Source of the DNA: Brachycybe producta | Taxonomy: Eukaryota > Arthropoda > Diplopoda > Playtdesmida > Andrognathidae | Assembly (NCBI GenBank): GCA_036925085.1 | Contig: JAUPFP010000023.1 | Coordinates: 2,690,278 to 2,754,277, forward strand | Length of the DNA stretch: 64,000 nucleotides | Reading direction: 5' to 3' | Shown here: positions 29,895 to 42,600 of the stretch, in pieces | Layout of the letters: every line of letters starts with the position of its first letter | Numbering within the stretch: position 1 is the stretch's first letter | Notes under the pieces: model-generated | What the model saw: the letters and a program-made list of their open reading frames with translations, nothing else | Databases searched by the model: none | Told to the model about the DNA's origin: nothing | Made by a program: the position numbers and the translations under genes

Positions 29895-30280
29895 TATGAA
29901 CTGTTGTTTTAAGAACTCTGGTTATTCTGTGTTTTGAGAGCAACACTTAAGGAGGTATTGACAGTGTGTTAGAAACTAGAACGATTGCTGATATTAGTGA
30001 TATATTTTAAAAGAAAAACTTAGAAAATATCAGCTTAAGTGGCGCCATCCTGTGGGGACAAAAATGAAATAAATATCTATTCAGCCACCTTAAATTTGGG
30101 TCATTTTCAAACGCATCAAAAGCTTATTTTAATTAAGTGTAAAATCAACAAGAAAAACCATTAAATATTTAAGCGACTCTTTTCTAGTTTCTAAAACACA
30201 AATTTTATTTTATTTTGTTTCTGAAAGACAAGACAACCAAAGTTCGAGGGGAGTTTATACTTTAAAACCAGCTTAAGTAA
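29895..30280. repeat. Foldback repeat, family A/B mosaic
   Basis: It has the GGTTATTCTGTGTTTTGAGA head, TTAGAAACTAGAACGATTGC, a B-type terminus ATAAATATCTATTCAGCCAC in the middle, and an inverted family A tail (CTTTTCTAGTTTCTAAAACA). It appears to be one element inserted into or recombined with another. Confidence 0.6.
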
Positions 30281-30634
30281 ATATTCCATTTCCATCGAAT
30301 ATGGCTTTACTTGGCTGGTATCGGCAACTAATAAAACATTCGTGTTTAGAAAAAACAAATGTAAAATATTTGATTTATTTGCAGCTGTTGATATTTATTT
30401 TAGTTGATATTTAGGCAGTTAATTTTTGTACAGTTGTTTTAATTTATCTACAGGGTGTATCAAGATTGTTTTCTTAAAACTGAAAATTGGAATTTTTTGT
30501 ACAAAATAAGTTCCGTTTTGTATGCAAAATAAGATGTAAAGGAAGATTTTATTTCGTTAATTTTGTTTTTAAATAATTCTAAAAATACTAAATTTTAATT
30601 AACCAGTGAGGACAGATTTTTGTAACACCGTGTA

Positions 30635-30865
30635 TACCTGCTTCATTCTAAGAAGAAGCTAGTGACGTCAAAGGGGTTGACAAAAAAGTTAGGATTGTTA
30701 TTTTGTCTTATAAAAAGGGGGTAATATTAAAAGAATTCAAGAATCCTTTTGTTTAAACTATTGAAAACGTTTGATATCATCTTTTTTTAATCAGACTGAA
30801 GGGCGCAATCCTAAATTTTTCGTCAATTCGTATGACGCCACTAACTTCATTTTAGGATGCGGCCG
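30635..30865. repeat. Foldback repeat with CRE-like ends, copy 2
   Basis: It shares GAAGCTAGTGACGTCAAAGG, GGTTGAC, CTTATAAAAA and TCAGACTGAAGGGCGCAATC with 17625-17910. The right end is diverged (GTATGACGCCACTAAC). Confidence 0.6.
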
Positions 30866-31124
30866 GTATTATAGTTTTTATATTGGCGGCGGCTAAAATC
30901 TAATTCTAACGCTAAAATTTCATTAAAGAAATTATGTATTCATGATATTTACGTCTGATTTATATTTTTAAGTTAATCATCTCTATTAGCTTTATTAATT
31001 TATATAAATAGTTTCAAACAATAATAATAATAATTATAATTCGAATTTTTTTTATTAGATCTGATCAGGCTAAACAATTAGCGACTATTATAGATAGAAA
31101 GAGGCCGCCGAGCTGACATGTCTT

Positions 31125-31267
31125 GTCATTCGCTGATTGGTTCGATTTGCGAAAATTGTGTTCGCGTATATTCGACAACGTGGATTTTTCTCCGTTTAGC
31201 CGGTTTGCAAACGCGGAATCACCTGGGGAAGAGAGGAGAGAGAGAGAGTGTGTGTGAGTGAGTGAAC
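31125..31267 (+). promoter_or_regulatory. Probable STT3B promoter and 5' UTR
   Basis: The 140 bp before the start codon is more GC-rich than its surroundings. It contains an inverted CCAAT word (GATTGG near 31135-31140) and a GA-repeat (GAGAGAGAGAGAG near 31234-31248). No TATA box is visible, in keeping with a housekeeping gene. Confidence 0.4.
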
Positions 31268-34200
31268 ATGGCCGTCGATAAACCTGATGTTAAGACACTG
31301 GTCTCAAATCCCGGCGCCTGGTTAAGTTTAATTACGTTCACAGTACTTGCATTAGCATGGTTAGCTGGCTTCAGTTCACGTCTGTTTGCAGTTATTCGAT
31401 TCGAAAGCATCATTCATGAATTTGATCCTTGGTAAACGATCATTTTTTCCGCCTTTTTTTTCTCTCAGTCTCACTCTTTTTTAACAACACTTTTAAAAAG
31501 CAAATAACCACGGTTAAATGTTGACTTTACACGTCACCTTATCGATTATCAGTCTTTTAAAAAACGTTTATGTTTTTATGTTTAGAAATAAACCTTTTCA
31601 ACGTGAAGTTAAGTTTAAAACGTCGATTTCGACGGCTCTTGAAGCTGAAATAGTCAATTTTCGCGTTTTCTGCTGACAGAAACGTTCATTTAAAATTTCT
31701 TCCGAAGCAAGAAACGTTTATTTAGTCGTTGTATTGCAAGCAGAAACGTTTTTGGTCAAAAACATTGACCGAAACGAACCTAAACATATAATTAATGCTT
31801 TATTGCAGTTAAAAATGTCAATTTCTACACATCTTTAAGCAGAAAATTCAGTTCTGTACGGTTTCTGCTGACTGAAACATTCGTTTAAAATTTCTTCGAA
31901 ACAAGAAACGTTTATTTAGACAATGTTGCAGGCAAATACGTGAACGTTTCTAGTCAAAAACAACGTCGAAATAAACAGAAGCTTCTAATTAAAGCTAAAA
32001 CGTCTATTTTCACGCTTCTTGAAGCCGAAAAATGGCAATGTTTGACGTTTTCTGTTGACTGAAACCTTCATTGAATTAGAAATCTCAATTGTTTATTTAT
32101 ACGTTCTCTCGCGTGTACAGAAACATGAACGTTTCTGATCAAAAATAATCTCGAAACGCACCTTAAGATATTAATGGTTCATTGTTGTTAAAAAAAATAG
32201 ATTTCAACGCCTCTTAAAGCCGAAAAATGACAATTATCTATGTGCAGAAACGTGAAGAAACTGTGCAGAAACTTTGGTTATTTATACGTTGTGTTGCAGG
32301 CAGAAACGTTTCAATGATCGTTTCTGGTTAAAAACATCGATACGACCAGAAGCGCCTAATTAAAGCTTCATTAAAGTCAATTACGTTAATTATGACGCCT
32401 CTTGAAACTGAGAAAATGGCAGTTTTTACGTCTTTCTTGCGACAGAAACATCCATTTAAACAATCCTTGCAGCCGTGTGAACGTTTATTTAAACGTCTCG
32501 CAAATAGAAACGTTTAAATGAACGTACAATGTCGAAATGATCAAAAACACATTCATTGTAGTAAATAAATGGTCTATTTCAAGCTCTCTTGCAGGCGAAA
32601 AACGCCCATTTCAGAGGTTTTTTAATATATATAATGCTGATTTTGAACGTTTTTTTCGTTTTACGTGCGTTACTTCGAAAAGAGTCATTAGTTTATCGTA
32701 TAATTCATGTATTTGTCACTTCTTATTAATTTTCAAAGGTTTAACTATCGATCTACGCGTTATATGGTGAATCATGGGTTCTATAACTTCCTCAATTGGT
32801 TCGACGATCGAGCTTGGTATCCTCTCGGAAGGATAGTCGGTGGAACCGTAAGGAAGAGTAACTTCTGTCTCTCGTAAAAAAAGCTCGTCTGAAAACGTAT
32901 TTTTCTTAGGTCTATCCTGGTCTTATGATCACATCGGGTGCGATCCATTACGTTCTGAGTTTGCTGAACATTTCTGTTCACATTCGTGATGTCTGTGTGT
33001 TCCTCGCTCCCATTTTTAGGTATATTTTAAAATCAGGAACCCTTTTTATCGCCGTAAAAAGTAAAATATGAACTTTTTTGTGTGTTGTAGTGGGTTGACG
33101 GCGTTGTCGACATACTTTCTTACAAAGGAACTTTGGACACCAGCAGCTGGAATGCTCGCCGCTTGTTTCATTGCCATCGGTTTGGACACGATCGGTCGAT
33201 TTCGTTAATCTTTTGATTTAATGTTGCAGTTATTTTTTTAAAAACATAGTTCCCGGTTACATTAGCCGTTCGGTTGCCGGAAGTTACGATAACGAGGGAA
33301 TCGCCATTTTTGCTTTGATGTTCACGTATTATCTCTGGGTTAGTAAGAAGAATTTATTTTTTCAGTTAGATGATTATGTAACAAGTTAATTCACGATGTT
33401 TGTTTTTATTATAGGTTAAAGCCGTTAAGACGGGGTCGGTTTTCTGGTCGGTGATGACAGCGCTTTCTTATTTTTACATGGTAAAGTGTGGTGTTTGAAC
33501 GATATGAGTAAATAATATTCAGGACTTATAACAAACCTGAAAAGTCGTGGAAATGATTTTTACAGTCGAGGGAAAATCTGGAAAAATTGTCATTTTTGTC
33601 GAAAAAGTGGCGTAAAATTGTTATTTTCTCGCAAAATCAGGGAAAATTGGCTGAAATTGTCATTTTTGTCGAAAAAATCAGGGAAAACACGTCATTTTTG
33701 TCAAACATTTTTGGAAAGTTGGGAAAAACTAGCAAAAAATCAGGAAACGTCAGCAAAATTATCATAAAATTGGGGAAAGTCTGGAAAAAATGTCATGTTG
33801 TCAAAAAATTATGGCAAGTTGAGAAAAATGAGCAAAAACTCAAGGAAAGCTGGGAAAAAACAGTCAAACATCAGAGAGAAATTGACGTGGAATATTGAGT
33901 TTTACTGGCACTTAAATAGATTACATTTGATTTTTTAAAATCTTAATGATGTTTTATTTTTTCGTTTTAGGTTTCAGCGTGGGGTGGTTACGTTTTTATC
34001 ATTAACTTAATTCCTTTGCACGTCTTTGTCTTAATTTTAATGGGTCGTTTTTCTTTCAGACTTTATATAGGTAAAATCCAATTTTATTGGCTACAATATT
34101 ATTTCTTTTCGTTTTCTAATATTATACTAAAGGTGTTAACAATTTAAATTTTCAGCGTATTCTACTTTCTTCATTTTGGGTCTCTTGTTCTCGATGCAAA

Positions 34201-37176
34201 TTCCGTTTGTTGGTTTTCAACCTGTTCGTACTAGTGAACACATGGCTTCTGCTGGTACTACGTGTTTTAATCAAAACTGGATCCATGATTCTATATCCAT
34301 TTTTAATTCTTTTTGTAGGTGTTTTTGTTCTAATCAATGCCTTCGCAATTTTGAAGTACGTTCAGTCTCGCATTCCAGCTGCAGAATTACGTGCAGCGTT
34401 TTACGCAGCGGCAGCAGCGATCGCCGGAGTTGTATTTTTAGCTGTAGTAGCATTGACATATGCCGGTATGTAGGCTTAATAATTAATTTCAAATTTATGA
34501 TAGCCTTTTAAGAACCTAGAGACACTCTAAGAGTGACACGTGCTATGAGACATGATCAATTTTGTGGTTCCAAAAAAAGGCTTCCCTCGCTTAATTTATT
34601 CGTCAAGTTTCGAAAAGACAATGAGTTTTGTTTGAAAAATGCTTTTAAAAACCTACATACTTGTACTGTGAAGACATGTAGTGATGGTAATGCCACTCTA
34701 GGAACATGATTTATAAGTAAAAACCTAATGGTCACACCTTAACGTGCAGCACGTGCACGCTAGTGTGTCTAGGCACGCTAGGTGTGTTGCTTGAATAAAT
34801 CAGCCATGTTTGTTACTTCATTTTATAGGCTATATTGCTCCTTGGAGTGGAAGGTTTTATTCTCTTTGGGACACCGGTTATGCTAAAATTCACATTCCGA
34901 TCATTGCTTCTGTATCCGAACATCAGCCCACCACTTGGTTTTCTTTCTTTTTTGATCTCCATATTCTAATTCTGACCTTTCCGGTCGGTCTTTGGTATTG
35001 CATCAAAAACATTAACGACGAACGAGTATTTAGTAAGAAAACTTTTGCTCGTACACATCTACGAAAGTTAGACGAGTGTAGTTGAGTGATCAAATCTTTC
35101 TTTATAACGTTGCAGTTGTTTTGTATGCGTTGAGTGCTGTCTATTTTGCTGGCGTTATGGTACGACTGATGTTAACCCTAACTCCAGTCGTTTGCGTGTT
35201 GAGCGCAATTGCGTTTTCGCATCTGTTTGAGCTCTATCTGAAAGAGGAGACTCCTCCGAAGAAAGCAGAAGATGAAACAGACGACGAAAGCGAAGAAGAC
35301 AAAAAGGGAAACAAACAGCTGTATGATAAGGTACGTTCGACGATGCCTAGTTGACGACGATTTGTTGGAACAAAAAGGGCATTCATCGTTTTTTTTAACA
35401 AATAAGTGTGTGATTTCAGGCTGGAAAACTACGCAAAATGAAGCACGAGCAAGCGAAAGAGATAACGGGCCTCGGAATGAATGTTCGTAGCATAGTCGTC
35501 GTAGCGATGGTGATGATGCTCATGATGTTTGCCGTTCATTGTACTTGGGTGACGAGTAATGCGTACTCGAGTCCGAGCATCGTTCTCGCTTCGTACGGAC
35601 AAGACGGGTAACTAAACTATTTGATCGATCTGTTTGATGAAACACAAAACAAAATCTTAGTTCTTTCAATTTCGTGTTAAGTGGTTTTCATTTTATGCTC
35701 GTACGTTAATGTTATTCTGCAGTACGAGAAACATCTTGGACGATTTTCGAGAAGGTTATCACTGGCTTTCTCAGAATACTGACGAGAATTCACGTATCAT
35801 GTCCTGGTGGGATTATGGTTATCAGATCGCAGGAATGGGCAATAGGACAACACTTGTTGACAACAACACGTGGAATAACAGTCATATTGCTCTTGTACGT
35901 GCTGATTTGTTTTCGTTTTAGATTAGTATAGCATTTACTAATATGTTTGAATGTGCTTTCAAATAGGTTGGTAAAGCAATGTCGTCTAACGAGAGCGCAG
36001 CGTATAAAATCATGCAATCATTAGACGTCGATTACGTGTTAGTGATTTTTGGTGGCGTCATTGGATATTCCGGTGACGATATTAACAAGTTCCTTTGGAT
36101 GGTTCGCATTGCGGAAGGCGAACATCCGAAAGACATACGTGTAATTGGTTTTTGTTAACTTTGAAATGCAAGATCATGCAGGTCATGCAGGACCTGAGCT
36201 AAACCGTAACAGAACTAGGCCAGGACGTGAGTAGGGCCTGATAATGACCTGTAGGGCCTGAACAGGACTTGCTCTTGACTGGCATGACCTGAGCATAATC
36301 TGCATGTGGCCATGCCCGTAACAAAATTTGGCTAGGACCTGGGTAGACTTTGGGCTTGAACTGGACTTAACCTTCACATGTAAACCCTAAACAAAACCAA
36401 AACACGACTTACAGGACCTAAACAGAACTTGAAAAACAGGACCAGAATAGCACATGACCATTTCCTGTATGATAAGACCTGTGCAAATCCTCACCATGAC
36501 TTGCAGGATCTGAACAAGACTTGATCTGGACCTGACTATGACCTGCATTATTTCTAAAAAATATATATAAAACCAACCAATAACAGGATTTATTATTTTA
36601 AATTGTAATTTTTAAAATGTTCAGGAAGGCGACTATTTCACAGAGAGAGGTGAATTTAGAGTCGATGCCGAAGGTTCACCTACTCTATTGAATTGTTTAA
36701 TGTACAAAATGAGCTACTATCGTTTCGGAGACCTAAGGGTTAGATTTTGTTTATCTGCTCGTAACGTTCGAGGGATGATGTTACCATGCTTTAATCATTT
36801 TAGTTGGATTTCCGAGCTCCGGCAGGATTCGACAGAACGCGTAATGCCGTAATCGGAAACAAAGACTTCGAACTGGAACATCTCGAAGAGGCTTATACTA
36901 CAGAGCATTGGTTAGTGAGAATTTATAAAGTGAAAAAGCCGGCAAACAGGTTAAGGATACCACCTGCTGATAGAAAAATCAAAAGGAAGAAGGTTTTCGT
37001 CACAAAAAAGGTAATTCTGGTACTATTTACAAAGGAAGTGGTCCATTTATCGTAGTAATTTTGTAATTGTTGCTGCGATTCAGATCGGAAAGAGAAATCG
37101 GCGTGGCACGATTGCGAATCGACCAGTTGTTATAAAAGGAAGAAGACCAGGAAAGGGTTCGGGTAATGTCGAATGA
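31268..37176 (+). CDS. STT3B: STT3B, catalytic subunit of oligosaccharyltransferase (17 exons)
   Basis: Coding exons are 31268-31431, 32739-32847, 32910-33019, 33091-33179, 33250-33338, 33415-33480, 33971-34070, 34156-34254, 34319-34465, 34829-35032, 35116-35330, 35420-35607, 35723-35894, 35967-36140, 36625-36738, 36804-37010 and 37084-37176. All phases join, giving 779 residues, the usual length. The ER membrane enzyme transfers the lipid-linked glycan to Asn in N-X-S/T sites. Catalytic features are EFDPW (51-55), SYDNEG in the next acidic loop, SVSEHQP (352-358), WWDYG (555-559) and the DK motif GDDINKF (about 621-626). Many hydrophobic helices fill the N-terminal two thirds. The acidic loop [13 protein letters not shown] before LYDKAGK is a mark of STT3B rather than STT3A. 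The protein ends in a basic tail. The sequon NNTWNNS just after WWDYG is conserved in the family. Confidence 0.97.
31600..32640 (+). repeat. Degenerate ~190-bp satellite in STT3B intron 1
   Basis: Successive blocks beginning near 31600, 31795, 31985, 32185 and 32365 repeat the order: CCTCTTGAAGC-type word, TTTTCTGCTGACTGAAAC, AAATTTCTTC, GAAACGTTTATTTA, GTTGCAGGCAGAAACGTT, GTCAAAAACA. The word GAAACGTT recurs throughout. It fills most of the intron. Confidence 0.75.
33535..33880 (+). repeat. Short degenerate tandem repeat in an STT3B intron
   Basis: Words such as GGGAAAATTG, GTCATTTTTGTCGAAAAA and CAGGGAAA recur every 30 to 45 bp between exons 6 and 7. Confidence 0.6.
34500..34825. repeat. 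Old repeat fragment in an STT3B intron
   Basis: AAGAGTGACACGTGCTATGA and GATCAATTTTGTGGTTCCAA resemble 28010-28060 (GTCAATTTTGCGGTTCCAAA). CTAGTGTGTCTAGGCACGCT resembles 38745-38765. These are remnants of a dispersed family whose ends I cannot define. Confidence 0.4.
36170..36560 (+). repeat. GACCTG-rich degenerate tandem repeat in an STT3B intron
   Basis: AGGACCTGA, TGACCTG, GGGCCTGA, GGACTTG and similar words recur about every 10 to 20 bp for nearly 400 bp between exons 14 and 15. Confidence 0.65.
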
Positions 37177-37344
37177 TAGGTTTTTGATTTTTTTTATATA
37201 ATTTCCTACCGTGGTTGCCTTGTGAAAATGAAACACATGGACATTAAAATAAAATTCGAAAAAAAAATAGTAAAACAAAGATGGATAAGTTAAGATTACG
37301 TACAAAAAATGGCACCAAATGCTGATTTTGTAAGTGTAAGAGCC

Positions 37345-37690
37345 CTTCGAATTCTAGTTAATCTGTCTTTCAAGAGCTTAATGGTGAGAAACTTGAAATA
37401 GTTTTAGAAACTAGACGGGTAGCTCAATCACAATAGGGTACTTTTATGTTGGTATCTTTTAAAATAAGCTTTTTATGTTAGTTTGAAAATGGCCCAAGTT
37501 TAAAAGCTGACGATTTTTTTTCTAATTTTTGTTTGTAAAAAGTTTATTCTGAAAGATATCCAACACTGAAAATACTATTAAGTAATTCAGCTACCATTCT
37601 AGTTTCGAACACTTTGAATTTTTCCTTAATGTTGCTCTTCTCAAAACGCAGAATAACCAGAATTCGAAAATCAGCTGTTCATAAAACTTC
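37345..37690. repeat. Foldback repeat, family A, just downstream of STT3B
   Basis: One of the clearest copies. The left arm TTTTAGAAACTAGACGGGTA and GCTCAATCAC face GTAATTCAGCTACCATTCTA and GTTTCGAACAC. The inner arms are ATCTTTTAAAATAAGC and TTTATTCTGAAAGATATC. It ends TCAGCTGTTCATAAAACTTC, a tail shared with 42725 and 44570. Confidence 0.75.
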
Positions 37691-39129
37691 AAGAAATTAT
37701 CAAATTCACGAGAATGACAAGAGAATTAAATCGTAAAGAACTTTTCTGAATTTCTTTCCCGTCTCCCCCTTTTTCATTTTCTTCGTTCACGAGTTTTTTC
37801 TCTCGTCTTATTTGGTTGGGGTAACTTTTCATAACTTGCAACATGAATAACGAGAACGAATTCTCTTTTATAATCTACTCACGTTTTATCTTTTTTTTTT
37901 CCCCGGAATATAACAAGCACAATTAAATTGAGATACTTGAAGGTAATTATGTATCAGTGAGTAAAGTACTTTTATTTACAAATTTATTAACAAAACGAAA
38001 CTATCGAAACGAAGTTTAAAAGTAAATCACTTGTTAAATAACAACGAAAGGTGAAGAAATGTTACCATTTCTGTTGTGCAGAGAGAATAAGTTAAATAAT
38101 AAAAGACAACACTTTTAAACTGTTGTTGTATTGACTGGTAGTTCAACAAAAAAACACAAATATTGTCTGTGCTTACTTTCATCAGGACTAATTTCGAAAT
38201 CTAGATAAAGAGTTCAAGTAAAGTTTCTTCTGAAATATATTTATTATTATGCCCATAGAAACTGAATATCAATAGGCCTAAGGGAATAGACACTCCAGAA
38301 CATGCACGTCATGCCATAGACGCAATGTTAAGTGAAATTTGACGTTTTCAAAATTATTGCCTTGATTATAACTACAAGTCACTCTTTTCAAACTTTGTTT
38401 TGAACAATGATTGAAGTTGTAATAGCATCTTGAATATTGTGGTCAGGTATTAAGGGGTCTTTGGGTTGCAATATTCAAAGCGGTTTTTATTTTACACCCT
38501 TCCGAATTTTCCGTATTTGCATGACCCATGTTAAACGTCATTGACCTCAAAAAGATCTTTTTTATTAACTACCTCTCGTTTTTCAGGAACATATTTTAGC
38601 TTTAATAAAAATTCAGTATAGTCTTTAATATATTCTTTGGGTAAACGAGGTATTTTCACGTTTCAAACTGCCGTTTGGTTGCTAGAACCACTTGAGCAAC
38701 TTTAAAACTGCAGAATTGACTGTCTCATGGTGTGGGCAACTCTAGTGTGTCTAGGCTCTTGATCAGAGCTGCCATATTCAAGGTAAAATTGAGACTCAAC
38801 TGACCCCCCTCCCCCAATGTATGAACACTGTCGTTGCAGCTAATTTTTAAGGAAGGCCACAACTATCTAGTTGTTGTGATTATGGACGTTAAATAACAAC
38901 GTGGTGAAACTTAATGATGCTATAACAGTAATTTCAAAATTTGCGTTTCTAACCAACTTCAAATTTTTCTTTGCGATTGCTTTAAAAAGTCATCTAGATA
39001 TAATTACTAATTACTGTTAAGCAAACTTTCCATTATTTGTCATTCTAAAAAGAACAAAAGACTAAATAATTTCAAAAAATATTTTAAAAGAGTGAAAATT
39101 AGACAATTTTAAGATTTCATCTGCATCTT
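37691..39129. other. Intergenic DNA between the STT3B and OS-9 3' ends
   Basis: No exon was found. A diverged direct repeat at about 38320-38620 resembles 45915-46180, with CAATGTTAAGTGAAA, AATATTCAAAG..TTTTTATTT and TTTTTCAGGAACAT in the same order. Confidence 0.45.
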
Positions 39130-39522
39130 AAGGCAGGATTCACATCAAATCAACAAAAAACAAACAGTGTTTCGAGACAAATTGGCGACAATTCTAAAAC
39201 ATTTCTGTGACTTTTGTGTTTTTTGTCCTGCTGTAAGTCGATAAACATCAAAAGGTTTGTTTTGTTTCAGTACTATGCAACATTTTGTCAACTGTCCGTG
39301 CAGTGTGGACAGTTAGTATTAAAACAACAACAAAACAGTTGCACAGTTTTATTTAGGACAGCTATAGAAACAAAAACAACCCAATTTGTTAGTGTTGTGT
39401 CACAAACTTCTTGTGGTCACTTGCAAGTTTGTTTTGTTTTCAAACTCTTTTTTCTGGCATATTTGTTGTGTTTTTGTCTCGAACTCTGTTGCACTTTTGT
39501 TAGTTTGATGTGGACCCGGTCT
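39130..39522. mobile_element. Inverted-repeat element downstream of OS-9
   Basis: The left end AAGGCAGGATTCACATCAAA and the right end TTTGATGTGGACCCGGTCTT are inverted. Further in, GTGTTTCGAGACAAA faces TTTTGTCTCGAACTC. Length is about 393 bp, with no ORF of note. It may overlap the OS-9 3' UTR. Confidence 0.75.
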
Positions 39523-39601
39523 TGTAAACAAAACCAATGTTTTTTTTGGTATATTTTTTACATTTCCTTTTCGATAAACAATGCAAATTTACATAAAGAA
39601 A

Positions 39602-42600
39602 CTAGTTGACTGAATTGCTTTCTTCTTCTCCTTCATTGTCTTCAGTCTTCTCTCCTTTATGATCATCGGCATCGTCATCATTCCAAACAAACCTGTAATT
39701 CTTTTCTAACATGCTCTGATGTTGCAAATGTTCCGAACTGTCTTCATTCTAATGAATACAGAAAAGAAACGACAAAATTAAAGTTAACCAATTTCGTTGT
39801 TTGTTTTTATAATATCTGTTATCTCACCATCAGTTTAATGAGAACTGTTTGAAATTGACTAGAATCTTCATCGCTCGCCGTATGAAAGTCATCATTGTCG
39901 TCAAAGTATCCTGCCGTGATAATCTTCACTTCCACTTTACGGCCTTCGAAAGTAGGCGAAACAGTTATAAGGAGTTGTCCTTGAAAAATGTGCCGTAACG
40001 AAACAAGCTCTTTTACCTCTCGTATCTATTCCTAACTGTTTGGAGAGTTTTTCAGCTACGGCCTTTTCGACTGCAGAAACCCGTTCATCGTCTTTTCCTT
40101 CCGCATTCAGGACGCTGTCCAATAGATCTGAATACTTTTTCAAATCTTGTCTAGTTTTGGATGAAGTCGAAGCAGCCTCTTCATCATCGTTGCTGTTCTC
40201 ATCTTTTTCTGCAAGTTAACAAAAAAAAATCACTTGACAGTCACGACAATGGCGAGTGATGTTTTGTTTTGCGAAAAAGGGCCAAACAAAAGTCGGGTTC
40301 AGTTGGATTTAAGAAACTAATGACTGGTTTCAACGCCATGTAGTATTAATCCCCTCTTAATTAGCTTAAGTATTTACCCCCTATTAATTCTTGTGACCTT
40401 AGTAGGGCCTAATAATCTTAATACCTTCTGTTCCCGGTTCCATTTGCATTTCCATTTTCCGAGTGACGACTTTGTTAAGATAACCAATGTTATCATCCAC
40501 TGAAGAAGTATTCAAAACATAAAACGAATGATTTTTAATATTTCTTGCTAACACCATGTAAAATAATTGCCTAACCTATTTTCATTAGCTTGGAATTAGT
40601 CTCTTGTTGTTGAGATTCAAGTAACTTTAAAAATTGATTCATCTTTGTTTGCGTTTCCGTGTCCATACTTTCGAGGTCGTCGTCATCGTCAGATGTTTGC
40701 TGCGACAAATGTTTCGACTTTATTAAGGAATTTAATTCGACTTAAAATGCAAAAAGAATGTTCTTTACTCGTCCGATCGCTTCTTGTACTTTTTTAACCA
40801 CGGTCTGCAGATCATTTCGAAGCGATTCCCATTCTTTCAATAACTCTGTAGCTGAGAAAATTTTCATGAAAACATTTATTAGGAAAAAAAATATGTTATT
40901 TTAACCCAAATTCAAAAAGGAAATTCAGCAAAAAAATATTTTTGTGAAAATTGCCTTCATATTATGTTCGTTTACTCTTCTAACTTCAGATAAAGTCTCG
41001 AAATTCTGTCGTAACTTAATGTATGTAACTCATGTAATTTAGACCCAATTTCGAGGAGGAGGAATTTATAGCACTCGAACTTCGACTTGAACCCTCTCTC
41101 TCTCAGGACAGGTTTCCAATGCAGAAAAAACAGCATTGGAAACCTGTCCTGAGAGAGAGAGAGGGTTCAAGTCGAAGTTCGAGTGCTATAAATTCCTCCT
41201 CCTCGAAATTGGGTCTAAATTACACGAGATTCTAATCGCATTCACCTGGTCGAACACCTTCGTTAAGTTTCTTATGGTCGTTGTTTTCTTGAACGTCCTC
41301 GAGCTCGTTGCTGTCTTGAACAGTAGAAACCTCTGGTTTTTTATTTTCGTCTTTGGCATTTTCGCTTTCCTGTGCTGCAAAGCAAGAAAATGTTTCTAAG
41401 TGTTGTTTAATTTGGTTTATTATTAATAACATCAAAAGTTACCCGCTGCTTCCTTTTGCATTGCTTCTTCTTTTAACTGTTTTAAAGCCACGAGTTGTTC
41501 TTCTTGTTTTGCAAGCCATTCTTTGCGTCGTTCCTCAACAGCTTTTTTCTCTTCTGCGAACAGCAAAATTGTATTTTTACACATTTTTTTTTACATTTTA
41601 CAATGCGAACATATTTTTCTGAAGCAACTCGTGAAATTATTTAATTTGAAACTGGAAAAGTAAACCAAAATGCAGGAATAGTTTGCATGACGAAACTACG
41701 CTTTTATATGTAAATTTACGTCTTGATTTTCTACTATTACCTATGGACCTTAATTTACTCTAGTTTTTAAATACTGTTTTAGTAAGCTATTTCTAAAAGT
41801 GTTTTCATTCCTTTTCTGCACAATAAGCCAACCTTAAGGTGGTTTTAATGTGTAAAAACCCTCAAAACTCAAGAAATTTGAATGTGTTTTAGAAACTAGA
41901 ACGGTAGCTCAATCATTTATGGGTATTTTTCATGTTGATATCTCTATTCAAAATAAACTTTTAATATTAAGTTTATCTCTAAAAAAAAGTTTATTTTAAC
42001 GTTGATTGAGCTACCCTTCTAGTTTCCAACACATCTTTTAATTTCTCCTTAGTATTTCCTATTAGGGTAATAATAACCTTCTTCTCTTTTAAGAAAGAGT
42101 GTGTACTGATCAGAAGTTAGAACCGGATTGCAAACAATATCATGCGGCTTGTTATTCGGCGGTGGTTTCAAGAAAGGATGGTGACAAACTTTTGTCGTGT
42201 GGATTGTCATAACGTAACGACAAGATTCCGGTTCGTCGACGTGAGCAATGTAATCTCCTGCACCGTCTTCACAGAGGAACTGAAGAAAAAAAAACGAACA
42301 CCAGGTGAGAGCGTATAAAAAACCGCGCTTATGAGACACTGCTTCTTACTCGAACTTCGGATTTCCTCTGAGTTCCAGTTACGTCGCACGTGCTACCGTT
42401 GACGTAATATTGACTGTGGTAACGTTGAAGCCTGTTACGGCTACTTTCATCGGCCTACATTCAGAAAATAACATCAAATTTATTTTTTTAAAAAAAGTTC
42501 GAAATGAGAGTTTTAAATACAAAAGAAATCGATCAAACGGACATTTTATCTAATGTTAAGTTTTACTAAAGTAAACACATACCGAGTGTATTTTACGAAT

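Noticed and set aside
33587-33898. 103-codon plus-strand ORF between STT3B exons
   Set aside because: It reads a low-complexity tandem repeat within an intron and has no domain-like content.
34152-34511. Alternative ORFs overlapping STT3B exons 8 and 9
   Set aside because: Frame shadows; splicing at 34254 and 34319 gives the conserved STT3 sequence.
39214-39609. 131-codon plus-strand ORF, Cys- and Phe-rich
   Set aside because: It falls within an inverted-repeat element and the antisense of the last OS-9 exon, with no start context or domain.
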